Shown piece after piece: positions 16,609 through 25,743 of a stretch of 64,000 nucleotides of DNA; positions within the stretch are counted from its first letter, which is position 1; the number at the start of each line of letters is the position of its first letter. The position numbers and the translations under genes were made by a program. Origin of the DNA: an uncultured Odoribacter sp. (lineage in GTDB: Bacteria > Bacteroidota > Bacteroidia > Bacteroidales > Marinifilaceae); NCBI GenBank assembly GCA_910589025.1, contig CAJURM010000016.1, positions 4,144-68,143 on the forward strand, written 5' to 3'. The notes beneath the pieces were generated by a model that worked only from the letters and a program-made list of their open reading frames with translations, had not been told where the DNA came from and searched no databases.

Positions 16609-17670
16609 TTATAACGACGCCGACACATTATAAAGATAAGGACATCCGCGCGTAGACAAAAAACGCCGGGAATAAACCGGCAACTCTTCATCTATTGACA
16701 TCCGGGTATACAACCCGCTGCAAAGAGCCACCCACCCTTTGCCCAAACCGTTTTCATAGGTCATATTCCCCGCATGGTTATACCCCAGGCAATGGGCAAA
16801 TTCATGGAAAATGGTCCGCGTCACGCAATTATCGTCTGCATAATGTTCCAAATAGCACCATTCCGCCAGTCCGAAAACCGAACCGCCCCCTAATCCGTTC
16901 ACCCCGGTCACATGTCCATATACCAGTGCCGGCAACTCAAAAATCCGCTCGTAAAGTTTCTCCACATCAACTTGTGTACGACAATTGTCCGCATATAACC
17001 GTCCCTCTGCGGCAAACAACTCCCGTTTAAACTCTTCGGTTGAAAACAGATAAGCCAAATTCAACGCTATTGCCACCGCCTCCCGGGCATGGGCAGGCAA
17101 CAGAGGCGTCCAGTTTTTTCCCTGATAAGCACCAAACGAAATACGCCAGTGACACTTTGTCGACGTAATTTTACGGAAATAAGGGTCTGCACACTCTATT
17201 TCCGTTTCCAAGTCCTCTACCTGCCGCCTCTCCGGAACAAAAACACGCCGCCCGGAACGGGTAAGAAAATACGCATCTTTACGGATACAGGGCACAGGAA
17301 GCAAATATTCGGCAAAAGCAGGCAACACCTCAAATTCGGCTAATTTCACCTGTTCCGGCATCCCCTTCCACCTTCCCCAAATGACAACATTATTTACCGG
17401 ACGGGGAGAAAAAAAACGAACCAATAAGTGCCGTTTACGAACAAGACGCACCTGCAAAGGCTCATTGACGTAAAAACTCCGCTCCTCCGCATCAAACAAG
17501 ATTTTGGAAGATTCGTTGTCTTGCAGCATCAGCCGACAGGTTTCCGCATACGAACTACCGGAGTTTATTCGTATCTCCCCCTCCGCCGGCTTTCCGTCAC
17601 AAACCACAAACGACAATACAATACACACGACACACAACAAAGATTTCCCCACACATTGCTCTACCCACAT
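16609..17670 (-). CDS. Putative secreted zinc metalloprotease (metzincin-like motif)
   Basis: 353 residues with an N-terminal hydrophobic signal (about residues 8-24). The C-terminal third contains HEFAHCLGYNH at 289-299, an exact HExxHxxGxxH zinc-binding pattern. A methionine at residue 303 or 324 could form the Met-turn. The N-terminal ~110 residues look like a beta domain I cannot name. It precedes the DUF1904/TPR-regulator pair on the same strand by 69 bp. A role in processing exported peptides, or simply as an extracellular protease, is possible; family placement is uncertain. Confidence 0.75.
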   Translation of the reverse strand: MWVEQCVGKSLLCVVCIVLSFVVCDGKPAEGEIRINSGSSYAETCRLMLQDNESSKILFDAEERSFYVNEPLQVRLVRKRHLLVRFFSPRPVNNVVIWGRWKGMPEQVKLAEFEVLPAFAEYLLPVPCIRKDAYFLTRSGRRVFVPERRQVEDLETEIECADPYFRKITSTKCHWRISFGAYQGKNWTPLLPAHAREAVAIALNLAYLFSTEEFKRELFAAEGRLYADNCRTQVDVEKLYERIFELPALVYGHVTGVNGLGGGSVFGLAEWCYLEHYADDNCVTRTIFHEFAHCLGYNHAGNMTYENGLGKGWVALCSGLYTRMSIDEELPVYSRRFLSTRGCPYLYNVSASL

Positions 17671-17791
17671 GCTGTTAAATTGAATTACATTCGACGCACG
17701 GGGTAAAAATAAAACAAAAAGAAAGCGATTCTGAGAAAAGAGCGGAGTTTAACTATGTTAAATTATTTCCGGCAATCCGTATCATTTATAC

Positions 17792-17914
17792 TCATTGAAA
17801 TCCCATTGAATGTAAATACAGAATCATAAAAACCGCCGTTGTCCGCGTATTGCCTTCGCCAAACGGATGAATTTGCCAAAGCCCGGACACGAATTTCGCC
17901 ATGTATCGCCATAT
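17792..17914 (-). pseudogene. Remnant of a Fic-domain (AMPylase-type) gene
   Basis: Minus-strand translation gives FVSGLWQIHPFGEGNTRTTA, containing the Fic active-site motif HPFxxGNxR, flanked by a plausible helix on each side and then a stop. Neither the rest of the Fic domain nor a start codon is found: the carB terminator abuts it on one side and unrelated sequence on the other. It is a decayed gene fragment in the 309-bp gap downstream of carB; otherwise that gap shows only the terminator. Confidence 0.85.
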
Positions 17915-17926
17915 ATTTAACAAATT

Positions 17927-17956
17927 AAGACTGGCTGAAACTGATCAGCCAGTCTT
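17927..17956 (-). terminator. Terminator hairpin after carB
   Basis: Twelve-bp perfect stem AAGACTGGCTGA / TCAGCCAGTCTT with a 6-nt loop, 24 bp after the carB stop. The T tract on the minus strand is short (AATTTGTT). Confidence 0.7.
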
Positions 17957-17979
17957 ATTTCCTAAGGGATGATCCGATA

Positions 17980-20900
17980 TTATTTATACTCATCCCAGCT
18001 CTTGATGGCAATGTCTTTCCGGTCCACTTTACAGATGGCATAAATAAATGCACTGGCCAGCCGGGCATTGGTCAATAAAGGGATGTTGTAATCTACAGCA
18101 GCGCGCCTTATCTTATATCCGTTATCCAGTTCCCTCTTGGTCAGGTTCTTCGGGATATTGACCACCATATCGATTTTCTTGTTTTTCAGATAATCCATGA
18201 TGTTCGGCTCCCGCTCCTCATCCGGCCAATACAATACCGGCACCTCGATGCCGTTGTCGGCAAGGAATTTAGCCGTACCGGCAGTGGCAAAAACGTTGTA
18301 TCCCTTAGCCAGCAATAATTTGGTAGACTCCAGCAATTCCACTTTCGAACGGGTGGGCCCGGAAGAAATCAGGATGTTCTTTTCAGGAATCCGGTGACCT
18401 ACCGACAACATGCTCTTCAATATCGCCTCGTAATAATTTTCTCCGATACACCCCACTTCACCGGTGGAAGACATGTCCACTCCCAACACGGGGTCTGCTT
18501 TCAGCAACCGGGCAAAAGAGAACTGGGAAGCCTTCACGCCGACATAATCCAAATCGAACACCGATTTGTGCAGTTCCTGTACGTGTTCACCCAACATAAT
18601 ACGGGTCGCCATCTCTACAAAATTGTATTTCAAAACCTTCGATACAAACGGGAAACTCCGCGAAGCCCGCAGGTTGCACTCTATCACTTTGATGTCATTG
18701 TCCTTCGCCAAAAACTGCATGTTGAACGGTCCGGAAATATTCAGCTCCTTGGCTATCGCCCGGGCAATTTTCTTAATCCGGCGGATAGTTTCGATATACA
18801 ATTTTTGAGCAGGGAACACAATGGTCGCATCACCGGAGTGTACTCCCGCAAATTCCACGTGTTCACTGATAGCGTATGCTTTTATCACACCTTCCTGTGC
18901 CACCGCGTCAATCTCCACCTCTTTCGCCTGCTGTACAAACTCGGTGACTACCACCGGATGGTCTTTCGACACCTCTGCCGCCAATTCCAGGAAATGGAGC
19001 AACTCCTCTTTGTTGGACACCACATTCATCGCCGCCCCCGAAAGCACATAAGACGGACGTATCAGCAACGGGAAACCCACTTCATCTATAAATTTATAAA
19101 TATCTTCTATGCTCGTCAATTCCCGCCAACGGGGCTGGTCGATGCCCAATTGGTCGCACATGGTGGAAAACTTCTGACGGTCTTCTGCCCGGTCAATCGA
19201 CAATGCCGACGTACCCAGGATATTGACATGCTGTTCATACAAACGCATTGCCAGATTGTTCGGAATCTGTCCTCCCGTGGAAACAATCACGCCTTTCGGC
19301 TCTTCCAGGTCCACAATATCCATTACCCGCTCAAAGGACAATTCATCGAAATACAAACGGTCGCAAGTATCATAATCCGTACTTACCGTCTCCGGATTGT
19401 AGTTAATCATCACCGAACGGTAGCCCGCTTTTTTAATCGCATTCACCGCGCTCACACAACACCAGTCAAATTCCACACTGCTCCCGATGCGGTAAGCTCC
19501 CGAACCCAGTACAATCACAGACTTCCCGTCACTTTCGTAAGTAATGTCTGTTTCATTTCCGTTATAGGTAGCATACAGATAATTGGTCTGAGCCGGATAC
19601 TCTCCCGCCAGCGTATCGATTTGCTTGATACAGGGCGTAATCCCCAACTCCTTTCTGTACTCCCGCACTTTCAACATCTTCTGGTGGGCATTCATCGCCT
19701 CGTCCTTGATAGTCAGCCGTCCGATTTGGAAATCGGAAAAGCCCATCTGCTTGGCTTTCTTCAACATCATGGGCGTTACTCCCCGGACGGTTGTGTATTT
19801 GCCCAACTCCTCTTTCAGATCATGGATATTTTTCAACCTCTCCAGAAACCACTTGTCTATCCGGGTCATTTCGTGTATTTTGTCCACGGAATAGCCCTTG
19901 TCAAAAGCCGCTGCAATGGCAAAAATGCGGTTATCGGTCGGGTTCACCAACTCCTCATCAATATCCTTTACCTCCTTGTTGTTGCCTACAAAACCATGCA
20001 TGCCCTGTCCCACCATACGCAAACCCTTCTGTATCACCTCCTCAAAAGTACGCCCGATGGCCATAATCTCTCCCACACTCTTCATCGAGGAACCGATTAA
20101 TTTGGACACCCCTTCAAATTTATTCAAATCCCAACGCGGAATCTTGCAGACGATATAATCCAATGCCGGTTCGAAACAAGCTGTCGTTACTTTCGTCACC
20201 GAATTTTTAATCTCATGCAAGCCGTAGCCCATTGCCAACTTAGCAGCCACAAAAGCCAAGGGATAACCCGTGGCTTTCGATGCCAACGCACTGGAACGCG
20301 ACAAACGGGCATTTACTTCAATCACCCGATAATCTTCCGAATTCGGGTCCAGACAATACTGCACGTTACACTCGCCCACAATTCCCACATGACGAATAAT
20401 TTTGATGGCAATCTCCCGCAATTTATGGTACTCGCTGTTGCTCAACGTCTGGGAAGGAGCAACCACAATACTCTCGCCCGTATGGATTCCCAACGGGTCG
20501 AAATTTTCCATATTACATACTGTAATACAGTTGTCATAGCAGTCCCGTACCACCTCATACTCAATCTCTTTCCATCCTTTCAACGACTCTTCCACCAATA
20601 TCTGGGGCGAATAGGAAAAGGCGCTCCCCGCCAATTTTTTCAACTCCTCCATGTTGGCACAGAATCCCGAACCCAAACCGCCTAAAGTATAAGCAGCCCG
20701 GATAATCAAAGGAAATCCGAGTTCTTCGGCTGCTTTTACTGCCTGCTCCATGTTATCGGCGGCGATGCTGCGCGGAGTTTTCACCCCGATTTCGTGCAAC
20801 TTATCGGAAAATATTTCCCGGTCTTCGGTATCGATAATCGACTGCACGGGTGTTCCCAGTACTTCTACTTCATATTTTTCCAACACACCCCTTTTGTACA

Positions 20901-21195
20901 ATTCCACCCCGCAATTCAATGCCGTCTGTCCGCCGAAAGACAAAAGAATCCCGTCCGGACGTTCTTTCCGGATCACTTCTTCCACAAATTCGGGAGTAAC
21001 CGGCAGATAATAAATCTTATCGGCCACACCTTCCGAAGTCTGCACAGTTGCAATATTCGGGTTAATCAACACGCTGTATTTCCCCTCTTCCCGGATGGCC
21101 TTCAATGCCTGTGAACCGGAATAGTCGAACTCTCCCGCTTCACCGATTTTCAATGCTCCCGAACCTAACAGTAATATTTTGTTTATCTCTTTCAT
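17980..21195 (-). CDS. carB: Carbamoyl-phosphate synthase, large subunit
   Basis: 1071 residues, the normal length. It makes carbamoyl phosphate from bicarbonate, ATP and glutamine-derived ammonia for arginine and pyrimidine synthesis. The two homologous ATP-grasp halves are both visible, each starting with a nucleotide-fold segment (LLGSGALKIGEAGEFDYSG and VLGSGAYRIGSSVEFDWC), and the C-terminal MGS-like allosteric domain (ISSGPTRSKVELLE onward) is intact. It follows carA by 27 bp in one operon. No anomalies seen. Confidence 0.98.
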   Translation of the reverse strand: MKEINKILLLGSGALKIGEAGEFDYSGSQALKAIREEGKYSVLINPNIATVQTSEGVADKIYYLPVTPEFVEEVIRKERPDGILLSFGGQTALNCGVELYKRGVLEKYEVEVLGTPVQSIIDTEDREIFSDKLHEIGVKTPRSIAADNMEQAVKAAEELGFPLIIRAAYTLGGLGSGFCANMEELKKLAGSAFSYSPQILVEESLKGWKEIEYEVVRDCYDNCITVCNMENFDPLGIHTGESIVVAPSQTLSNSEYHKLREIAIKIIRHVGIVGECNVQYCLDPNSEDYRVIEVNARLSRSSALASKATGYPLAFVAAKLAMGYGLHEIKNSVTKVTTACFEPALDYIVCKIPRWDLNKFEGVSKLIGSSMKSVGEIMAIGRTFEEVIQKGLRMVGQGMHGFVGNNKEVKDIDEELVNPTDNRIFAIAAAFDKGYSVDKIHEMTRIDKWFLERLKNIHDLKEELGKYTTVRGVTPMMLKKAKQMGFSDFQIGRLTIKDEAMNAHQKMLKVREYRKELGITPCIKQIDTLAGEYPAQTNYLYATYNGNETDITYESDGKSVIVLGSGAYRIGSSVEFDWCCVSAVNAIKKAGYRSVMINYNPETVSTDYDTCDRLYFDELSFERVMDIVDLEEPKGVIVSTGGQIPNNLAMRLYEQHVNILGTSALSIDRAEDRQKFSTMCDQLGIDQPRWRELTSIEDIYKFIDEVGFPLLIRPSYVLSGAAMNVVSNKEELLHFLELAAEVSKDHPVVVTEFVQQAKEVEIDAVAQEGVIKAYAISEHVEFAGVHSGDATIVFPAQKLYIETIRRIKKIARAIAKELNISGPFNMQFLAKDNDIKVIECNLRASRSFPFVSKVLKYNFVEMATRIMLGEHVQELHKSVFDLDYVGVKASQFSFARLLKADPVLGVDMSSTGEVGCIGENYYEAILKSMLSVGHRIPEKNILISSGPTRSKVELLESTKLLLAKGYNVFATAGTAKFLADNGIEVPVLYWPDEEREPNIMDYLKNKKIDMVVNIPKNLTKRELDNGYKIRRAAVDYNIPLLTNARLASAFIYAICKVDRKDIAIKSWDEYK

Positions 21196-21222
21196 CTCTA
21201 TTCTATTTTAACCTTTAACTTC

Positions 21223-22305
21223 TCATTTTTTACTCTTCTCCATGTTCTTCACAAATTCGTCAAAAAGATACTCCGTATCTACCGGACCGCTGGAAGCCTC
21301 CGGGTGAAACTGTGCCGAGAAGAAAGGTTTCGATTTATGACGTATTCCTTCGTTTGTCCCATCGTTCACATTGACAAACAAAGGTTCCCAATCTTCGGGT
21401 AAAGTATTGTCATCGATAGCAAAACCGTGATTCTGAGAAGTAATATAACAACGGTTTTTACCGGGTTCCATGACAGGCTGATTGTGGCTGCGATGTCCGT
21501 ATTTCAATTTATAGGTTTCCGCGCCGGCAGCCCTTGCCATCAACTGATTTCCTAAACATATCCCCATGATCGGAATCTGTTTCTCCAACATTTTCCGGAT
21601 GTTTTGTATGGTCTCTTCACATTGCGCCGGATCGCCCGGACCGTTGGAAAGAAAAATACCGTCACACGCTTCATTGGTAAAATCATAGTTCCAGGGTACA
21701 CGCTTTACAGTTACATCCCGTTTCAGAAGATGCCGGATGATGTTGTATTTCACCCCGCAATCCACCAGCACCACTTTGTATTTACCGTGACCGTATTCTT
21801 TTACTTCGGGAGTGGATACCTGTGCCACAATATTTTCCTTGTTCGGGTCGTAAAACTCCACATCCTGATCGGCAAAGACAATCTTTCCAAGCATGGAACC
21901 ATGCTCCCTCAGTTTTTTTGTCAATGCCCGGGTATCTATACCAAAAAGTCCCGGCACCTTCTGGTCTTTCAACCATTGTCCGAGACTTTTTTCCGAATTC
22001 CAGTGACTGTATGCAAACGAATAATCCGAAATGACGAGAGCCGTGCAATGTATCTTATCGGACTCAAAAAATGCCGGCAATCCGTCTTTTTTATCCTCCG
22101 AAGGCACCCCGTAGTTACCTATCATCGGATAAGTAGGAACCAATATCTGCCCTTTGTATGACGGATCGGTCAGACTCTCCGGATAGCCCGTCATCGCCGT
22201 GTAAAAAACAACTTCCCCCGAAACCGACTGCTCGTATCCGAAAGAAGTACCTTCAAAAATAGTTCCGTCTTGCAGAACCAAACGTGCTTTTTTTAAATTT
22301 TGCAT
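21223..22305 (-). CDS. carA: Carbamoyl-phosphate synthase, small (glutaminase) subunit
   Basis: 360 residues. It supplies ammonia to CarB by hydrolysing glutamine. The class I glutamine amidotransferase domain carries the nucleophile in MGICLGNQ and the His-Glu pair in AQFHPEAS, with the oxyanion strand SNGPGDP; the N-terminal CarA domain is complete. It is the first gene of the carAB operon. On the minus strand a TAATTTTG element at 22348-22355 could be its -7 promoter box. ArgR control is plausible, since argR lies 3 kb away, but no operator was identified. Confidence 0.98.
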   Translation of the reverse strand: MQNLKKARLVLQDGTIFEGTSFGYEQSVSGEVVFYTAMTGYPESLTDPSYKGQILVPTYPMIGNYGVPSEDKKDGLPAFFESDKIHCTALVISDYSFAYSHWNSEKSLGQWLKDQKVPGLFGIDTRALTKKLREHGSMLGKIVFADQDVEFYDPNKENIVAQVSTPEVKEYGHGKYKVVLVDCGVKYNIIRHLLKRDVTVKRVPWNYDFTNEACDGIFLSNGPGDPAQCEETIQNIRKMLEKQIPIMGICLGNQLMARAAGAETYKLKYGHRSHNQPVMEPGKNRCYITSQNHGFAIDDNTLPEDWEPLFVNVNDGTNEGIRHKSKPFFSAQFHPEASSGPVDTEYLFDEFVKNMEKSKK

Positions 22306-22413
22306 ACCTATTTATGTGAACTGATTTACCGTATGTCTAAATTGTGCCAAAATTAATAAAATTCTACCGGAATAAAAATAACATCCGTGCAAAAGACTTT
22401 ATAATTTTGTAGT

Positions 22414-22947
22414 ATGAATACAAGCAATAAACACCGTTTCCATATATTTGAGAAAGCCTCGGAAAACGACTTCCATGAAATCTGGAAAATTATTGATGAT
22501 GCAAGAAACCGGATGTTATGCGAAGGCAAGAAACAGTGGAATAAAAACTATCCGTCGCCATCCGACATCCACAATGATATTATCAATGAGACAGGCTTTG
22601 TATTAAAAGACACTTTCGGACAGATAGACTGCTTCGGAGCAGTCATATTCGGTGTTGAACCTGCATACGAAACTATCGAAGGTGCGTGGCTGACAGAAAA
22701 AGAGTATGTAGTCGTACATCGGCTCGCCGTATCACAAAAAACACAAGGTCAGGGAATTGCATCCTATTTCATGCAACAGGTGGAAATGCTTGCCAAAGAA
22801 AAAGGTATCGAAAGTTTTAAAGTCGATACGAACTTCGACAATTTCGCCATGATGGCAGTATTGGATAAACTCGGTTTCAGCTACTGCGGAGAAATCAGCT
22901 ACGAAAAAGGAAAACGCCGGGCGTACGAAAAAAAGCTGAAGAATTGA
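22414..22947 (+). CDS. GNAT family N-acetyltransferase
   Basis: 177 residues with the GNAT acetyl-CoA loop VSQKTQGQGIASYFM (Q/R-x-x-G-x-G/A) near 107-121 and the C-terminal helix-strand ending of the fold. The substrate is not predictable. It is divergent from carA. A TAATTTTG -7-like element (22402-22409) lies only a few bases before the ATG, so its transcript, if made there, would have almost no leader. Confidence 0.88.
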   Translation: MNTSNKHRFHIFEKASENDFHEIWKIIDDARNRMLCEGKKQWNKNYPSPSDIHNDIINETGFVLKDTFGQIDCFGAVIFGVEPAYETIEGAWLTEKEYVVVHRLAVSQKTQGQGIASYFMQQVEMLAKEKGIESFKVDTNFDNFAMMAVLDKLGFSYCGEISYEKGKRRAYEKKLKN

Positions 22948-23075
22948 AATATCAAAAAGGCAGGTTTCTCCCTTACCTTTCGCTTTCCCCTCCCGTAGAA
23001 AACATCTCTTATTCTCCGGTGTAACACCTCTGTATCTCCTCTACAAAGTGCAAACAAAGCCCAAACAGAGTGCAA

Positions 23076-23101
23076 ACAAAGTGCTTCGGGAAGCACTTTG
23101 T
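23076..23101. repeat. Perfect inverted repeat with 12-bp arms
   Basis: ACAAAGTGCTTC and its exact complement separated by two bases (CGGG tetraloop). It is preceded by repeated GTGCAAACAAAG words that share the AAAGTGC core. No T tract follows on either strand, so a simple intrinsic terminator is not well supported. Confidence 0.7.
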
Positions 23102-23257
23102 AAAGACTTTATATAGACTTTCAATGGTTTTTGCAGAATATTAACAGAGGAGATAAAGCGGTATAACACTGATTTTCTGTATGGGACGGGAATAAGAGAG
23201 AGGGGGGAAAGGTTGAAAGAGGGATGTGTATCTAATGACAGGCTTGATATGAAAAAT

Positions 23258-23283
23258 AAATCCCGGCATTGCTTCCGGGATTT
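23258..23283 (-). terminator. Intrinsic terminator after the CAT-family gene
   Basis: Nine-bp stem AAATCCCGG / CCGGGATTT with an 8-nt loop, followed on the minus strand by ATTTTTC. It lies 4 bp after the stop of the acetyltransferase gene. Confidence 0.8.
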
Positions 23284-23286
23284 CGT

Positions 23287-23907
23287 TTATGATTTCAGAT
23301 GATTGATTTCCAGTTGTAGGGCATGGAGAAAAGCAGCGGCATGGGCGCCGTCCATCTGGGTATGATGGAATTGGAAAGAGACGGTCAGGGTCGTTTTAAA
23401 GAAACGTTTCCTATATTTTCCCCATATCATAAAGGGATTGTTAAATATGCCGCTATACATACCGACTGCCCCGTCTATTTCATATTGGGCAAGAGCGGAA
23501 GTGCCGATGACCATACTATCAATCAGGTCATGGTTTTCGCAACTATCAGCAACCTGCCGGGTCAGCCGGAGATAATCTTCATTAAATTCCGCCAAATTTC
23601 CGGAGAAAGGAACGTCACAAGAACTCACTTCTCCCCTTTTGTTGGCTACAATGGTATTCACGGCTATCGTATCATATTGTATGAGTTTTTCGCCCACCGG
23701 AAGCATATAAAACTCTTTTACACGGCTTGCAGCCTTTCCAATACAAAAGCACATCAGCATATTGAATTTCAATCCTTTCCGTTTACTGAACTTAACAAGG
23801 CGCGACACATTAAGGGTCTTAAAGAAAGTCACCATCGGCATGGGCGCTTTCATCCACATTTCAAACGCATAAGCACGGGAGGTCTCATCCGGATTTATCT
23901 CTTTCAT
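23287..23907 (-). CDS. Chloramphenicol acetyltransferase-family protein
   Basis: 206 residues from the ATG at 23907, which gives the usual CAT length; the frame is open to a TTG at 23994 but those 29 residues have no counterpart in the family. The catalytic motif FHHTQMDGAHAA near the C-terminus has the active-site histidine (HHxxxDG). The family acetylates chloramphenicol or other hydroxyl acceptors; many chromosomal members in Bacteroidota have unknown substrates, so resistance should not be assumed. It follows the esterase gene on the same strand. Confidence 0.85.
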   Translation of the reverse strand: MKEINPDETSRAYAFEMWMKAPMPMVTFFKTLNVSRLVKFSKRKGLKFNMLMCFCIGKAASRVKEFYMLPVGEKLIQYDTIAVNTIVANKRGEVSSCDVPFSGNLAEFNEDYLRLTRQVADSCENHDLIDSMVIGTSALAQYEIDGAVGMYSGIFNNPFMIWGKYRKRFFKTTLTVSFQFHHTQMDGAHAAAFLHALQLEINHLKS

Positions 23908-23995
23908 TTCCTTTAATATATAATTATGACAAAAATTAGCCGGAGCATATTTTTTCAGCTCTACCCCTGCACCACCAAAAGATAACGGATTCAAC

Positions 23996-24931
23996 TCAAA
24001 GATTCGCCTTGATGTAATCCGTGATCGTAAAATCGGTCTTATAATCTGTTTTTCCCGGCACGCTTTCCACTGTTTTCAGAATTTTTCCGGCATCAAACAT
24101 ACAAACCGAATAAATAAAATCGTATATCTCTCCCCGGTTGTTGTTCATCGGTGTACCGGAAATTTCATGCGATGCTCCATTAAAACGATGAAAACGGTGA
24201 GGCATATTTTTCTCCGACAGAACATCACTGATTGTCCTGGAACCCCAAAGTCCGAAATTACCGAGTGTTGCTTTTTCAAAAGGTACAATAGCATCGGCGT
24301 CTCCATGAAAAAGAAGCAGGGGACACGGGGTATTGTCCCAACACGGCACACCTTCCGAGCAGATTGCCCCCGCCATAGAAATGACTCCCGCATAATTAAA
24401 TTCAGCCGGTAACCCGAATTTTACACTAAATCCGGATCTATTACAGAGATAATACTCCGTCTGGAGTACCGTAATAGCTCCGGCACTCGACCCGCAGGCA
24501 AACATCTGTTTCACGTCAATGTTCCATTCTGCGGCTTTGGAATCGACATAGGCCGTCGCTTTCATGAAATCAACCACAGCCGTATCAATGGCTGCCATTA
24601 AATGAGATTTGAATCCTTCGGGCGACATCATCTCCTGTGCAGGTACATTTTTCAACAGCGTACGGTAATCAACAGATACTACAGAGATGCCGTTTTTCGT
24701 CAGATAATCAAACAGAGGAAGAAATGACTCACTATCCCGTGCCCCGCCTTTGAAGCCGCCGCCAAAAGCAAATATCAGTACGGGTGTAGGACCGAAAGAT
24801 GCCGCCCTGTAAAAATCCAAACGCAAAGTGTCGGTTCCTGCAATGTCGTATTCTACGGTTTCCCTGTATTCCCCTACAGAAATCAGAGAAGAAAAAACGG
24901 CTGCCAGTCCTAAAAAAAGATATTTTATCAT
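23996..24931 (-). CDS. Secreted alpha/beta-hydrolase (esterase/lipase-like)
   Basis: 311 residues with a signal peptide (about 1-18). The GGGFKGGARD segment resembles the HGGG-type oxyanion hole; the nucleophile elbow is CGSSAGA (second Ser); the acid is in HGDADAIVP and the histidine in ASHEISG, so the catalytic triad is complete. It acts in the periplasm or outside on an ester or acylated sugar, as BD-FAE-like and feruloyl-esterase-like relatives do; the substrate is not inferable. Confidence 0.87.
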   Translation of the reverse strand: MIKYLFLGLAAVFSSLISVGEYRETVEYDIAGTDTLRLDFYRAASFGPTPVLIFAFGGGFKGGARDSESFLPLFDYLTKNGISVVSVDYRTLLKNVPAQEMMSPEGFKSHLMAAIDTAVVDFMKATAYVDSKAAEWNIDVKQMFACGSSAGAITVLQTEYYLCNRSGFSVKFGLPAEFNYAGVISMAGAICSEGVPCWDNTPCPLLLFHGDADAIVPFEKATLGNFGLWGSRTISDVLSEKNMPHRFHRFNGASHEISGTPMNNNRGEIYDFIYSVCMFDAGKILKTVESVPGKTDYKTDFTITDYIKANL

Positions 24932-25020
24932 GGGTCGTTCAGTGTTAAGAGGATATTTCGGACAAAGTTAGCCATAATTCTCCAATTACGGGTTCTTCAC
25001 ACGATTCTTTACCAATAAAT

Positions 25021-25051
25021 TTGATACTCCGTTTAAGTTACATTATTTTTG
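25021..25051 (+). promoter_or_regulatory. Bacteroidota-type promoter of argR
   Basis: TTG at 25021-25023 and TATTTTTG (fits TAnnTTTG) at 25044-25051 with 20 bp between them, ending 21 bp before the argR ATG. Confidence 0.6.
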
Positions 25052-25072
25052 TATGGGATAAAATTTACAGCT

Positions 25073-25549
25073 ATGCGAAACAAAACCAAAAGGTTACTTA
25101 CTATCCGGCAATTGATTGAAACCGAACTTATCTCTTCCCAGGAAGAATTGTTGTTCCGTCTGAAAGAACTCGGAGTGGAGGCTACACAAAGCACCCTTTC
25201 AAGAGATTTGAAGTTTATGAAAGTAGCAAAAATCCCTCACAAGGAGAAAGGATATATCTACATCATACCCGAAAACATCAATGAACAGAGGGAAGAAAAA
25301 ATCTCTTCCGTCATCACGGATGCTATTCTGAGCATCGATTTTTCCGGAAATATGGCTGTTATCAAAACCCTTCCGGGTTATGCCAATGCCGTAACGGTAC
25401 TTATTGACAGTGAAAATTATTTCGAAGTATTGGGAACGGTTGCCGGAGAAGACACTATATTTATTGTCATGCGTGAAGGCGTCAGCCGTAGCCAGCTCAT
25501 TGAAGTACTTACTTCCGTCCATCCGGGAATGAGGATGTTGTACAAATAA
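25073..25549 (+). CDS. argR: Arginine repressor
   Basis: 158 residues from the ATG at 25073 (an in-frame TTG 24 bp upstream lies inside the promoter and is rejected). The N-terminal winged helix has the family recognition segment ATQSTLSRDLKFM. The C-terminal hexamerisation/arginine-binding domain shows GTVAGEDTIFIV, the counterpart of the GTIAGDDT motif. It represses or activates arginine metabolism genes in response to arginine; carAB, 3 kb away, is a likely target. Alone in its transcription unit. Confidence 0.95.
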   Translation: MRNKTKRLLTIRQLIETELISSQEELLFRLKELGVEATQSTLSRDLKFMKVAKIPHKEKGYIYIIPENINEQREEKISSVITDAILSIDFSGNMAVIKTLPGYANAVTVLIDSENYFEVLGTVAGEDTIFIVMREGVSRSQLIEVLTSVHPGMRMLYK

Positions 25550-25620
25550 AGTTGAAAAAGTTGAAATGTTGAAGAGAAGCACCCTTTCAACTTTTCAACA
25601 TTTTAACCTTTCAACATTTT
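25550..25620. repeat. Palindromic GTTGAAA-word element
   Basis: Directly after the argR stop, three GTTGAAA-like words in a row (with A/T/G variants) are followed, after a short spacer, by four TTTCAAC-like words, giving several alternative hairpins. It may terminate argR. Similar elements lie at 50054-50136 and around 63855-63950. Confidence 0.65.
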
Positions 25621-25743
25621 ATAAATCATTTGTGCTCTTATCTCGAAAATAGTTTGTAAACTTGCACCCCGGATTTGAAACTTGTATGATGGAATTCCGG
25701 TCTCGGAAATTTCATAAAAGCGCTGAAATTAAGAAATAAGCGT

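Larger units (their letters stand above)
22948..23286. other. 339-bp intergenic region between convergent genes
   Basis: Contains near-tandem GTGCAAACAAAG words (23048-23083), a perfect hairpin directly after them (23076-23101) and the terminator of the CAT-family gene (23258-23283). No credible coding sequence was seen. Confidence 0.6.

Noticed and set aside
18394..20100. 568-codon plus-strand frame opposite carB
   Set aside because: Long only because carB codon usage leaves few stops antisense; no domain pattern.
22899..23096. 65-codon minus-strand frame overlapping the GNAT 3' end
   Set aside because: Runs through repeated intergenic words and overlaps a real gene on the other strand.
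23287..23907. Acquired chloramphenicol resistance gene
   Set aside because: The protein is CAT-family, but there is no mobile element around it and chromosomal homologues with other substrates are common; resistance cannot be claimed.
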